DNA of 64,000 nt from Neoarius graeffei (taxonomy: Eukaryota > Chordata > Actinopteri > Siluriformes > Ariidae). Made by a program: the position numbers and the translations under genes. Under the pieces are notes generated by a model that had not been told where the DNA came from, searched no databases, and was given only the letters and a program-made list of their open reading frames with translations. Positions 22,508-33,354 of this stretch are shown here, piece by piece (position 1 is the first letter of the stretch; each line of letters starts with the position of its first letter). The DNA is taken from the NCBI RefSeq assembly GCF_027579695.1, contig NC_083587.1, positions 53,575,521 to 53,639,520 on the forward strand, given 5' to 3'.

Positions 22508-22819
22508 CAGTTTGTATTCCCTTAAATTAATTTCAGAAGTTAGATGTTGCCCCTTAGAGTACCCTACTTCCTTTGGAGTCACAAAGCTGGACACTGCAGC
22601 AAGATCGGTGCAGTTCAATATGTTTGTCAACCAAAACTTGTATTTTCCACTTCACCTCCACCTCCATTCTATGGTGTAACGTATGCTGTGGTGAATTAGA
22701 AATTTGTTAGGAATTAAAGTATGTAGCCTAGAGTTACCATATATAGTATCATTTATTAAACCTAAATTCTGGGGAAAAACATTGAAGGATTTTTTTTTTT
22801 CAAAATGACCAGATGGGGA

Positions 22820-23195
22820 GGGCGGCACGGTGGTGTAGTGGTTAGCACTGTCGCCTCACAGCAAGAAGGTCCTGGGTTCGAGCCCCGGGGCCGGCGAGGG
22901 CCTTTCTGTGCGGAGTTTGCATGTTCTCCCCGTGTCCGCGTGGGTTTCCTCCGGGTGCTCTGGTTTCCCCCACAGTCCAAAGACATGCAGGTTCGGTTAA
23001 CTGGTGACTCTAAATTGACCATAGGTGTGAGTGTGAATGGTTGTCTGTGTCTATGTGTCAGCCCTGTGATGACCTGGCGACTTGTCCAGGGTGTACCCCG
23101 CCTTTCGCCCGTAGTCAGCTGGGATAGGCTCCAGCTTGCCTGCGACCCTGTAGAAGGATAAAGTGGCTAGAGATAATGAGATGAGAATGAGATGA
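22820..23195 (+). repeat. SINE, full-length copy, unit 2
   Basis: Duplicate of 21188-21563, with the same flanking 13-bp duplications. Confidence 0.92.
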
Positions 23196-24844
23196 GACCA
23201 GATGGGGAGAGTTGAGAAAATTCATCATGCAGTTTTTTTTTCTTGTGGTTTACAAATATAAAATAGTTTAAATTGTTTTTGTTAAAAATGTAGGAGTGTA
23301 CCTGCATGAGGATTAAGCTTATTTCATTCCTTCTTGGGGCGGCACGGTGGTGTAGTGGTCAGCGCTGTTGCCTCACATCAAGAAGGTCCTGGGTTTGAGC
23401 CCGGCGGCTGCCGAGGGCCTTTCAGTGTGGAGTTTGCATGCTCTCCCCGTGTCCGCGTGGGTTTCCTCTGGGTGCTCCGGTTTCCCCCACAGTCCAAAGA
23501 CATGCAGGTTAGGTTAACTGGTGACTCTAAATTGACCGTAGGTGTGAATGTGAGCGTGAATGGTTGTCTGTGTCTATGTGTCAGCCCTGCGATGACCTGG
23601 TGACTTGTCCAGGGTGTACCCCGCCTTTCGCCCGTAGTTTTTTTTTTTTATTTCGAACATGTATAAAAAAATGTAATTATTTGTACATACAAAAGAAAGA
23701 AAACGAGAAAGTGACAAAAAAAATAACATAAAGAGCTAAGACATTACAATATACCGCACATTGTTCGAAAAAGGAGTGGAAAGAAGTACAATACTTTTTT
23801 AATTTCCCACCCCTTTTTAACTACCCCGAAATCCAAACTACATTAATACACCTATAAAAATATATACCATATATACACTTCATGAATATCTATATAAATA
23901 TATTTACAAAAATAAATATATACTACATACCATATATATACACTTCATAAATATCTATATAAATATATAATTACAAAATATATATATACTATATACCATA
24001 TACCATATATACACTTCATAAATATCTATATAATATATAATTACAAAAATAAATATCTACTACATACCTATCCCTGTAAATATGAAGATATAAACTATCC
24101 CCATAAATAAATATATACCATATATACCATATTCTAAGTTAGTTCTAATATAACAATCAACCCTATTCTATTTATCCCTCATCATCCTCCGTTAACATAC
24201 TTCCTCTTCTATATACTTGTTTAAAAATATTTTTTGTACCTTTTTTTAAACAGGTTTATATTTGCACTTTGTTTTATTTCTGTCTCCAGTCTGTTCCATA
24301 AAGTCACCCCACAGCTCGATACGCACATGTTTTTCATACTTGTTCGAACCTTTGTTTTTTTTAAATTTAGGTCTCCCCTTAGATTATATTCCCCCTCTCT
24401 CTCACTAAACATTCCTTGTATATTTTTTGGCAATAGATTATTTCTCGCTTTGTACATTATTTGTGCTGTTCTGAATTTGACCAGATCCATAAATTTCAAC
24501 ATGTGTGATTTTATGAATAGTGAGTTTGTGAGATCTCTGTATCCTGTTTTGTTTATGGTCCTTATTGATCTTTTCTGTATTGTACATATCGGCTGCAGAG
24601 TGGTTTTGTAGGTGTTTCCCCAGACTTCGACACAGTAAGTCAGATATGGCAAAAATAATGAGTAATATAGAGTACGCAAAGATTTGCAATCAAGAATATG
24701 TTTTGTTTTCCACAGAATTGCCGAGCACTTTGCCAGTTTTGCTCGTACGTATCCTACATGAGGTTTCCAGCAGACTTTATGATCCAAAATCACACCAAGA
24801 AATTTAATTTCCTGTACCATTTCTATCTTAGTATTGTCTATTAT

Positions 24845-25025
24845 GGGGGTGTCATGGCTCAGGTGGATAAGGCGCCATACCATAAATCCGGGGACCCGGG
24901 TTCGATTCCGGCCCGAGGTCATTTCCCGATCCCTCCCCGTCTCTCTCTCCCGCTCATTTCCTGTCTCTACACTGTCCTATCCAATAAAGGTGAAAAAAAG
25001 CCAAAAAAAAATCTTTAAAAAAAAA
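24845..25025 (+). repeat. Third tRNA-derived SINE family
   Basis: A box TGGCTCAGGTGG, B box GGTTCGATTCC, poly-A tail. 15-bp duplication AGTATTGTCTATTAT at 24830-24844 and 25026-25040. A second, inverted copy is at 32279-32438. Confidence 0.9.
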
Positions 25026-25739
25026 AGTATTGTCTATTATCAATTCTGCATTACAATCTATTTTGTGTCTCCCAAACAACATGCTCTTTGTTTTGCTTAG
25101 ATTTAATGATAATTTATTTTTGTCAAACCATAGTTTTAGTTTATTTATTTCAGTTGTGATTGTCTCTAAAGTCTGCTGCAAATTCTCACCGGAACAAAAA
25201 ATATTGGTGTCATCTGCAAACAAAACAAATTTCAGTACTTGCGAAATTCTACATATGTCATTGATATATAATATGAATAATTTCGGACCTAATATTGACC
25301 CCTGTGGTACCCCGCATGTAATGTTCATGAAATCAGATTTATGGTCACCTATCTGCACAAACTGTTGCCTGTTTCTTAGATAGCTCGACAGCCAGCTCCA
25401 CCCCACTCCCCTAACACCACACTTTTCTAGTTTACTTAATAATATACTATGATCAATGGTATCGAATGCTTTTTTTTAGGTCCACAAATATTCCAATTGC
25501 TATTTTTTTATTGTCTATACATTTTGTGATTTCCTCTATTAGTTCCATTAGTGCCATCGATGTTGATCTGTCCGTTCTGAATCCATATTGACTGTCTGTA
25601 AGGAGGTTGTGTTTTTCAATGAATTTGTCCAGTCTATCTGAAAAAAGTTTTTCGAGTATTTTAGAGAATTGGGGGAGTAAAGAAACAGGCCTGTAGTTTG
25701 TGAAATGGTGTCTATCTCCGGTTTTAAACAATGGTATCA

Positions 25740-26111
25740 TTCATTCATTCATTCATTATCTCTAGCCGCTTTATCCTTCTACAGGGTCGCAGGCAAGCTG
25801 GAGCCTATCCCAGCTGACTACGGGCAAAAGGCAGGGTACACCCTGGACAAGTCGCCAGGTCATCACAGGGCTGACACATAGACACAGACAACCATTCACA
25901 CTCACACCTACGGTCAATTTAGAGTCACCAGTTAACCTAACCTGCATGTCTTTGGACTGTGGGGGAAACCGGAGCACCCGGAGGAAACCCACGCGGACAC
26001 GGGGAGAACATGCAAACTCCGCACAGAAAGGCCCTCGCCGGCCCCGGGGCTCGAACCCAGGACCTTCTTGCTGTGAGGCGACAGCGCTAACCACTACACC
26101 ACCGTGCCGCC
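25740..26111 (-). repeat. SINE, full-length copy inside LINE
   Basis: 12-bp duplication ACAATGGTATCA at 25728-25739 and 26112-26123. Confidence 0.92.
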
Positions 26112-26335
26112 ACAATGGTATCACTTTTGCAATTTTCATTTTGTCTGGAAATGTACCTGATTGAAAAGATAAATTGCAGATGTGGGTGAGTGGTTTCACA
26201 ATTCCCTCAATAACTGTCTTTACTGTTAACATGTCTATATCATTCCAGTCTGCAGAGGTTTTGTTTTTACATTTTCTTACAATTTGCATAATTTCTTCCT
26301 CATCAGTTGCAGTTAGAAAAATTGTACTTGGATTT

Positions 26336-26970
26336 ATATCTGTGAAGATACTCAGTCGTCCAGGTACATAGTAATCTGTGGTTGGTAGAAGAGAGCAACT
26401 GGACTTGCTTGAAAAGTCTTGAAGACGTTTCGCCTCTCGTCCGAAAGGCATCCTCAGTTCTGTCTGTCTAATAGGGAGTATCAAGTATTTATCCTCTCAT
26501 GGATCGTAATAGAATCCGAATCAGAATGCTGATGGCTGCCATCAGCATTCTGATTCAGATTCTATTATGATCCATGAGAGGATAAATACTTCTAGTATTT
26601 ATCCTCTCATAGATCAATAGTATCTCCACAGATATGTTTCTACGCACTTTGGGATGAGTTCCCTTCGACTAGTGCGGGAGTATGAGAGGACTTCCAGAAA
26701 ACTGGCAGACATCTTAGCCAGAGAGGATCGTTCTTTTTTGTCAACCTGGAACAACCATCACTGAACAGAGGTGGGTGTCTATGACATCTATCAGCCACCT
26801 ACAATGCAGCCATCAGCATTCTGATTCGGATTCTATTATGATCCATGAGAGGATAAATACTTGATACTCCCTATTAGACAGACAGAACTGAGGATGCCTT
26901 TCGGACGAGAGGCGAAACGTCTTCAAGACTTTTCAAGAAAGTCCAGTTGCTCTCTTCTACCAACCACAGA
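26336..26970 (+). mobile_element. Penelope-like retroelement insertion with inverted arms
   Basis: The 635-bp insert is bracketed by the 13-bp duplication TGTACTTGGATTT (26323-26335, 26971-26983). Its outer arms of about 165 bp (26376-26538 and 26806-26970) are near-perfect reverse complements containing GAGGCGAAACGTCTTCAAG, a sequence I associate with Penelope-like element terminal repeats in fish. A further palindrome (about 26489-26590) lies inside. Between the arms a short frame at 26653-26763 reads MSSLRLVREYERTSRKLAD, like the N-terminus of fish Penelope-type proteins, ending at TGA. The reverse transcriptase and GIY-YIG domains are absent. Confidence 0.6.
26885..26934 (+). ncRNA. Hammerhead-like core motif in Penelope-like arm
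   Basis: CTGAGGA, then GCC, a loop, GGC, then GAAAC gives the invariant CUGANGA and GAAA boxes of a hammerhead ribozyme around a short helix II. One unpaired T precedes the helix, so the fit is imperfect. The inverted arm carries the same motif on the minus strand near 26412-26458. Hammerheads are known in Penelope-like terminal repeats; activity here is unproven. Confidence 0.35.
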
Positions 26971-27160
26971 TGTACTTGGATTTCTGTCCCCCATGTCTTC
27001 TATTTCCCCACATTGTATTGTCTCGGGTTCCTTTATTTTTGCCACTAAATCTGGTCCCACATTTACAAAGAATTGGTTAAAACCATTCACCACATCCTCC
27101 ATATTATTTATGGTCTTATCATTTTCAGTGTAGTACTCTGGGTAATTTGTAGTTTTGGAT

Positions 27161-28381
27161 CTATTTCTCACAATACCATTTACGTAGTACAGTCCATATA
27201 CCTTTAATATTGTTTTTGTTTTTCTCCACTAATTTATTATAATAGTCTTTCTTACATATCCTCATAATATTAGTTAATTTATTTTTATATTTTTTATATT
27301 TTTCCTCTGCCTCTATAGTTCGATGCTTTAAGAATTGTCTGTATAATATATTTTTCTTTTTGCAGGCATTTTGTAGCCCCTTGGTGACCCACGGACTATT
27401 TGTATATTTATGTATATTACTGTATTTCTTTATAGGACAATTTTTATTATATAGTTCATTGAATATTATTAAAAATTCCTCATATGTTTTATCAACATCT
27501 TTTTCTTTATAAACTACATTCCAGTCCTGTATCATTAAGTCATTTTTTAGTGCAATCATGGTTTCTTCAGTTTTCACTCTTATATATTTATAATTTTTAG
27601 TATCCTTTTTCTTGCTATAATTACAGTAATATACATTAAAAATAGGTAGGTGGTCAGTGATGTCTGTTAATAGTAGTCCACTCTCTATATTATTTTCCAG
27701 GATATTAGTAAATATATTATCTATTAAAGTGGCGCTGTGAGAAGTGATCCTGCTTGGTCTAGTAATAGTTGGGTACAGTCCCATACTGAACATTGAGTTA
27801 ATGAACTCTTCTGTCATTTTATGTTTCTTATGATTTAAGAGGTCGATGTTAAAATCACCACAGATGTACATGACCTTCTGTGTTGATTTTATAAACATCC
27901 AATCTATAAAAACTTCTATGCTTGATCCAGGAGATCTGTATATACAACTCACTGTTATATTTTTCATTTTTTCACAACATATTTCTACTGTAATACACTC
28001 CATCCAATCATCAACAGCTACCGTCATTTTATTATTAATTTTATATTCCAAACTATTATCAACATATATTGCCACTCCCTCTCCTCTTTTGTTCATTCTG
28101 TTGATATAATTACATTCATACCCATTCAGCTCAAAATCTACTCCCATCTCATCATTGATCCAAGTTTCTGATATGGCTATTATATTGAATGGAGTATTGA
28201 ACTGACTGAGATATTCCTTCATTTTATGGAAATTGGCATACAGACTTCTGGTAGTGAAATGAATAATTGATATCTTATTTCCTTCTCTGATTGTTGCATT
28301 GTATTGATTTTCAGTGTAATACCGGCAGCTGATATTGATGTTGCTGAAAAGATTATTTTCCGGATCAATATTATTTTCCAT
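27161..28381 (-). pseudogene. LINE ORF2 part 1: APE-type endonuclease
   Basis: The ORF2 start is likely MENNIDPENNLF near 28381. Endonuclease motifs in order are FNIIAISETWINDE (catalytic Glu), GEGVAIYVD, VSCIYRSPGS, MYICGDFNIDLL (GDFN), SRITSHSATLIDNIF and LLTDITDHLPIF (SDHxP-type motif with Thr). This enzyme nicks target DNA to prime reverse transcription. The frame breaks at 27170 before the reverse transcriptase. Confidence 0.8.
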
Positions 28382-28486
28382 ATCTTGTGTTTTATGTTCA
28401 GTATAAAGGAAAGTGTCCAGTTCTTGTGTCCAGTGTCCAATCCTTGTGTCATGATTGTAAATTGCTTTGATTGGCTCCCTCAGAAT

Positions 28487-29176
28487 TTGTCCAGTTCCCC
28501 AATATCTCGGATGACCAGGATCTTGGCCTCTTCTGGAGATCCCTTCAGCTTTATGAATATCTTGCAGTTTTGTGTCCAAGTGTTTTGGATTTTCCCCTGT
28601 TTCCTCAGGAGTCTCGCCTTTCTTGCAATGTCTGCATTTTTTTTGGTTAAGTGCTCATTTAAAAAAAACGTCTGAGCCTTTTAGTTTCCTCCCTTGCTTT
28701 AACAGTTGCATTTTATACTTTCTGTTGGCAAATCTTATTATTACAGCCGGTTTGCCTGTGTTGCTTCTCCGTGGGAGAGGGTGACATGCTTCAATGTTAG
28801 TACTTTTTACCTCTATCCCTTTGGAGTGCAGGAATGCTGTCACCTGTTGCTCCACAGAGTTAGCATCCTCCTCGTTCTGCTCCTCTCCGTCTCCTCTCGC
28901 CACTGCTCCAGCATATAACCAGGGTTTAATCTACAGTCCGGTCACAATGATGTTATTTATCCGGGTGTATTGCTCCAGCTCCTCCACTCGGTTCTCGAGA
29001 AAGGTGATCCTCTTTGCCTTCTCCGTGTTCTGCAGCCGCAGAGCTTTGACCTCTTCCACCAGGTCCAGGATGGTCTTCTGCTGCATCCTGACAGCAGAGA
29101 TTTCTTCACCCAGAAAGTCGAGGGATTTTTTGATGTCGTCAATCTCCTCGACCGTAGGAGCTCTCTTCGGGGGCAT
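28487..29176 (-). pseudogene. LINE ORF1 (coiled coil plus RNA-binding domain), broken
   Basis: It starts [19 protein letters not shown] leucine-heptad coiled coil follows ([20 protein letters not shown]), then [11 protein letters not shown], a TAG at 28931-28933, and continuation in the same frame as [15 protein letters not shown] through ACHPLPRR and PAVIIRFANRKYKMQLL. At the T8 run near 28660 the frame shifts and continues as NEHLTKKNADIARKAR to DKF-stop. This is the ORF1 architecture of L1-like and CR1-like elements (trimeric coiled coil, then RRM-like fold) that packages the LINE RNA. One stop plus one homopolymer slip inactivate it. Confidence 0.75.
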
Positions 29177-29197
29177 TGCGTTGGTTGTTGTTACGTG

Positions 29198-29780
29198 GCC
29201 CGCTCTCGCGCAGCCTCGCTCCCGCGCTACCTCTCGGCCCGCTCTCGCGCAGCCTCGCTCCCGCGCTACCTCTCGGCCCGCTCTCGCGCAGCCTCGCTCC
29301 CGCTCAACCTCTCGGCCCGCTCTCGCGCAGCCTCGCTCCCGCGCTACCTCTCGGCCCGCTCTCGCGCAGCCTCGTTCCCGTGCTACCTCTCGGCCCGCTC
29401 TCGCGCAGCCTCGCTCCCGCTCAACCTCTCGGCCCGCTCTCGCGCAGCCTCGCTCCCGCGCTACCTCTCGGCCCGCTCTCGCGCAGCCTCGCTCCCGCGC
29501 TACCTCTCGGCCCGCTCTCGCGCAGCCTCGCTCCCGCTCAACCTCTCGGCCCGCTCTCGCGCAGCCTCGCTCCCGCGCTACCTCTCGGCCCGCTCTCGCG
29601 CAGCCTCGCTCCCGCTCAACCTCTCGGCCCGCTCTCGCGCAGCCTCGCTCCCGCTCAACCTCTCGGCCCGCTCTCGTGCAGCCTCGCTCCCGCTCAACCT
29701 CTCGGCCCGCTCTTGCGCAGCCTCGCTCCCGCTCAACCTCTCGGCCCGCTCTCGCGCAGCCTCGCTCCCGCGCAACCTCC
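29198..29780 (-). repeat. 39-bp GC-rich tandem array, about 15 copies, LINE 5' UTR
   Basis: The unit on the plus strand is GCCCGCTCTCGCGCAGCCTC followed by GCTCCCGCGCTACCTCTCG (39 bp). Variant units have GCTCAACC in place of GCGCTACC. Because 39 is a multiple of three, long artefactual frames run through it in several phases. It lies between the ORF1 start codon and the LINE/SINE junction, so it is the 5' end of the element. Confidence 0.92.
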
Positions 29781-29869
29781 TAGTCAGCTGGGATAGGCTT
29801 CAGCTTGCCTGTGACCCTGTAGGACAGGATAAGCAGCTACGGATAATGGATGGATGGCATTCCTTCTTG

Positions 29870-30450
29870 AAAATGCAACTGATTTGTGTCATCAGGTTTT
29901 GGGTAAACCGATATTTTTCTATCACTGTACCAGCATTGTGTGTTCATACAGTTCATATGTTACAGGTTTTTTTTTTAATAATAATAAATTTAAAAAAATG
30001 TAGGCTTAAGCTAAGTATTTTATTTTTGTTCCAAGTCTCCCCACGATGTCCCAAGTCTCCCAACATAATGTCCCATGTTTCTCCTCAATGTCTCATATCT
30101 CCAAGCAAAAAATAATGGCAGAAAAAGTGAAGCCTGAAGGCAGTATATGTGACAAGCCGAGATACTAATGTTGTGGTAAGACGGTATAGTAAATATTCTC
30201 TGATGCAGTATGAATGTGATGCTACCTGCAAAGAATTTCACACAATCTACAAACGCTGAAAATTTGTCCCAAGCTTCCCCACTCTCCCCTACCTCATAGA
30301 TGTAAACATTCATTTTTTAGCAAGAGGTTGTCTAGCTTAAGAAAGTCACAGAAATGTGCAGAAAGTTGTTTTGAATGCATTTTATTGAAGGGAAACAATA
30401 AAGGCAAGTTGCTGAGTGCAAAAAGGTTTGTATCTTGCCAAACAAACACA
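29870..30450. other. Intergenic DNA, no gene seen
   Basis: Unique-looking AT-rich sequence followed by a short (CTAA)n tract at 30451-30473. Confidence 0.4.
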
Positions 30451-30838
30451 CTAACTAACTAACTAACTAACTACAGTGGTGCTTGAAAGTTTGTGAACCC
30501 TTTAGAATGTTCTATATTTCTGCATAAATATGACCTAAAACATCATCAGATTTCCACACAAGTCCTAAAAGTAGATAAAGAGAACCCAGTTAAACAAATG
30601 AGACAAAAATATTATACTTGGTCATTTATTTATTGAGGAAAATGATCCAATATTACATATCTGTGAGTGGCAAAAGTATGTGACCCTCTAGGATTAGCAG
30701 TTAATTTGAAGGTGAAATTAGAGTCAGGTGTTTTCAATCAAGGGGTTGACAATCAGGTGTGAGTGGGCACCCTGTTTTATTTAAAGAACAGGGATCTATC
30801 AAAGTCTGATCTTCACAACACGTTTGTGGACGTGCCCT

Positions 30839-32278
30839 GCTAAAAATCTTCTATTGGAATCCTATAGAACAAGCTCTAAAAGAATCCTATAGAAAACTTA
30901 ATGGAAATTTTGTACCCAAGTTCTATAGGAAAAAAAATAGGCACATTCTATAGAAAAAATTCTGATAGAGCAGATCCTTTAGACCAGTTCCATAGACCAG
31001 TTCCATATACCCAGCAATTCCGCAGCTACTATTGCTACAGGTGCTTTTGGCATTCTTCCATGCAAGCTGCACTGTTGATCAGTCCCTCAAATTTGTCACC
31101 TCGATATACACATACTAGTAAATACTTGCAGTATATTTTGGACTGAAAATTTGTGAACCCTTTAGAATTTTCTATATTTCTGCATAAATATGACCTAAAA
31201 CATCATCAGATTTTCACACAAGTCCTAAAAGTAGATAAAGAGAACCCACCGTTTATCATCAAAGTAAAAGTGGCAAAAGTTCACATACTTTTGCCACTCA
31301 CAGATATGTAATATTGGATCATTTTCCTCAAGAAATAAATGACCAAGTATATGCTGTACCTAAATATTTTAAGACAGGTCATTGTGTATCCTGCTAATGG
31401 ATTTATACTCATCAAGATAGATGCAGTGGTTTATTTCCACTAAAATAGTTACTGCAGGTGGTGTGAAGTTTCAACTAGTATGAAATGTATAAATTCAATA
31501 AATGACCATATTTTCCCAAAGAAAAATAAACCTACGACTGTAACTGAATTTTAGTTGTGTTTTTGTTGTTTTGCTTATTTTGGTTTAATAACATATAATT
31601 TCATGATTTGTGCATCTCTTACATGTAAGCTCCTGTTTGTTAATAAATCCATATTGTATTTAAAAATTATTCCTACTTCCTCCTCCAAATAATTCTGGTG
31701 ATCAGGTGAGTTAAGTTGAAACCAATTGGCTGAGGCACTGAAATTTCATCACATGGTCATGACATTTTAGCCATACTTACAACCTAAAGTTCAAAAAGAC
31801 AAATCATATTGCATGCCAGCAAGCTGTATAATGATCTGGGGTCCTCTGGGCTCTCTCCAGTTCCTTTAGTATGGTTTACCATACAGTGGTGCCACCACCA
31901 TCATATAAAGGAAATATTCTTGGGTAGACACAAAAACACCAAGCCAATAAATAATGTTCAAATATAGATTTCCTATAGAACTTGAGTTTTAATATAATTT
32001 TCTGTCCTAAAGAACACACTTGGCAAGTTCTACACTGTAAAAAAAGAATAGTTGAGAATACTTGAAATTTCAAGGCAACAGTCTGCATTAAGAATTTTAT
32101 GTTTTGCCAATGATGTGCCCATGATAATCCAAACTATGATAAAACTGTTATCTTTATTAAGAATTCTTAATTAAGTCAATTTTCAATTCCTCATTCTGCC
32201 AACATAGATTTCTCTTTTTGCTGAACAGTGGCATTCACAGTAGTACAAAAAGTCAATTGAGGTTATCAGACTTTTTGG
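30839..32278. other. Foreign filler inside the gutted Tc1 copy
   Basis: TCTATAG-rich repeats (30845-31010), a 200-bp internally deleted Tc1 derivative (31146-31351) and AT-rich sequence without a recognisable frame. Confidence 0.45.
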
Positions 32279-32438
32279 GGGGGCTTTTTTCACCTTTATT
32301 TGGATAGGACAGTGTAGAGACAGGAAACGAGCGGGAGAGGGGGACAGGAAGGTATCAGGAAATGACCTCGGGTCGGAATCAAACCCGGGTCCCCGGATTT
32401 ATGGTATGGCGCCTTATCCACCTAAGCCACACCCATGA
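32279..32438 (-). repeat. Third-family SINE, inverted copy
   Basis: Reverse complement of the 24845 copy with B box GGTTTGATTCC. Confidence 0.82.
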
Positions 32439-33354
32439 CGTGGGTTTTAAAAACTTTATTTCAATATTGAAGTTTTGTAATTGTGTAGAACAATGAAAAA
32501 AGGCATGTATAGTTTAATGATAAATTGTGATAACTCCAAGCCGGTGTGCAGGACTGATCAACAGTTACCGGAAACGTTTAGTTGCAGTTATTGCTGCACA
32601 AGGGGGTCACACCAGATACTGAAAGCAAAGGTTCACATACTTTTACCACTCACAGATGTGTAATATTAGATTATTTTCCTCAATAAATAAATGACCAAGT
32701 ATAATATTTTTGTTTCATTTGTTTAACTGGGTTCTCTTTATCTACTTTTAGGACTTGTGTGAAAATCTGATGATGTTTTGGGTCATATTTATGCAGAAAT
32801 ATAGAAAATTCTAAAGGGTTCACAAACTTTCAAGCACCACTGTAAATATAACGAGTGATCGAAGTGAATGGGTGAAAATATTTTCAACACAAGAAGATAA
32901 ACTTCATATCTTCGTGCCACTGTGTAATGTTCTTTATATTATATGGACACATGCACAAAAAAAAATGCAAGTTAATCAAAAGAATTTTACTTTTGAACCA
33001 GTTCACCATTTTGACAACACACGTCTCATCAGCGGGAAAGCACTGGGAGTGACGTCATCGGAGTGAAATACTGGGACATATGTCACTCAGATCCGCAATG
33101 TATTTCGTATGAAAAAGGCAAGTTTTCAACATGAGAAGATAAACTTCATATCTTCAAGCCAACATGTAATTTTTTTATTATACACTGAGTGCAGAATTAT
33201 TAGGCAGGTGAGTATTTTGACCACAACATCCTTTTAATGCATGTTGTCCCACTCCAAGCTGTTTAGGCTTGAAAGCCTACTACCAATTAAGTATATCAGG
33301 TGCTGTGCATCTGTGTAATGAGAGGGGGTGTGGTCTAATGACATCAACACCCTA

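Larger units (their letters stand above)
20027..23290. repeat. Tandem duplication, two 1,632-bp units
   Basis: 20027-21658 and 21659-23290 match base for base wherever compared, including homopolymer lengths, at a constant offset of 1,632. Each unit holds a divergent SINE, a SINE with an RTE-like tail, a third SINE type and one main-family SINE. The junction is a (TTA)n run. Confidence 0.93.
24221..27171 (-). pseudogene. LINE ORF2 part 2: reverse transcriptase, interrupted three times
   Basis: Fragments read in order MEDVVNGFNQFFVNVGPDL (to 26984), DEEEIMQIVRKCKNKTSADW (26336-26112), LFKTGDRHHFTNYRPVSLLP (25739-25470), an A8-run frameshift within VDLKKAFDTIDH near 25480, CGVPQGSILGPKLFILYIND, LKFVLFADDTNIF (catalytic FADD) and IKFLGVILDHKVCWKPHV. 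The C-terminus ends at 24221. The SINEs and the Penelope-like element sit exactly between codons of this chain with their duplications, so the original enzyme was continuous. Confidence 0.82.
23638..29780 (-). mobile_element. Near full-length non-LTR retrotransposon (Jockey/CR1-L2 group)
   Basis: Read on the minus strand: a 39-bp tandem array as the 5' UTR (29780-29198), ORF1 (29176 to about 28487), ORF2 with APE-type endonuclease and reverse transcriptase (28381 to about 24221), an AT-rich 3' UTR, and poly-A after TTCGAAATAAA at 23638. Both ends are fixed because the element splits a SINE; the duplication there is only TAG. Later insertions are a Penelope-like element (26336-26970), a main-family SINE (25740-26111) and another SINE (24845-25025). 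Homopolymer frameshifts and a stop codon make it inactive. A 5'-truncated relative lies at 42213-42940. Confidence 0.85.
23337..29857 (+). repeat. SINE interrupted by a full-length LINE
   Basis: The SINE head and body (23337-23637) stop at CGCCCGTAG. The remainder resumes at 29781 with TAGTCAGCTGGGATAGG. The 12-bp duplication CATTCCTTCTTG at 23325-23336 and 29858-29869 brackets both pieces, so one SINE was later split by the LINE. Confidence 0.92.
30474..32842 (+). mobile_element. Tc1-like transposon, gutted copy
   Basis: The left end CAGTGGTGCTTGAAAGTTTG (30474-30838) and the right terminal repeat with the last transposase codons (32533-32842, including TRY-stop) belong to the same family as the intact copy at 33355. 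TA flanks both ends. The middle has been replaced by unrelated sequence containing a small terminal-repeat fragment pair (31146-31351) and a SINE (32279-32438). Confidence 0.8.

Noticed and set aside
28794..30115. Very long plus-strand frames of 206-381 codons with [14 protein letters not shown] repeats
   Set aside because: They are produced by the 39-bp tandem array, which has no stops in several phases; the same array is non-coding 5' UTR of the minus-strand LINE.
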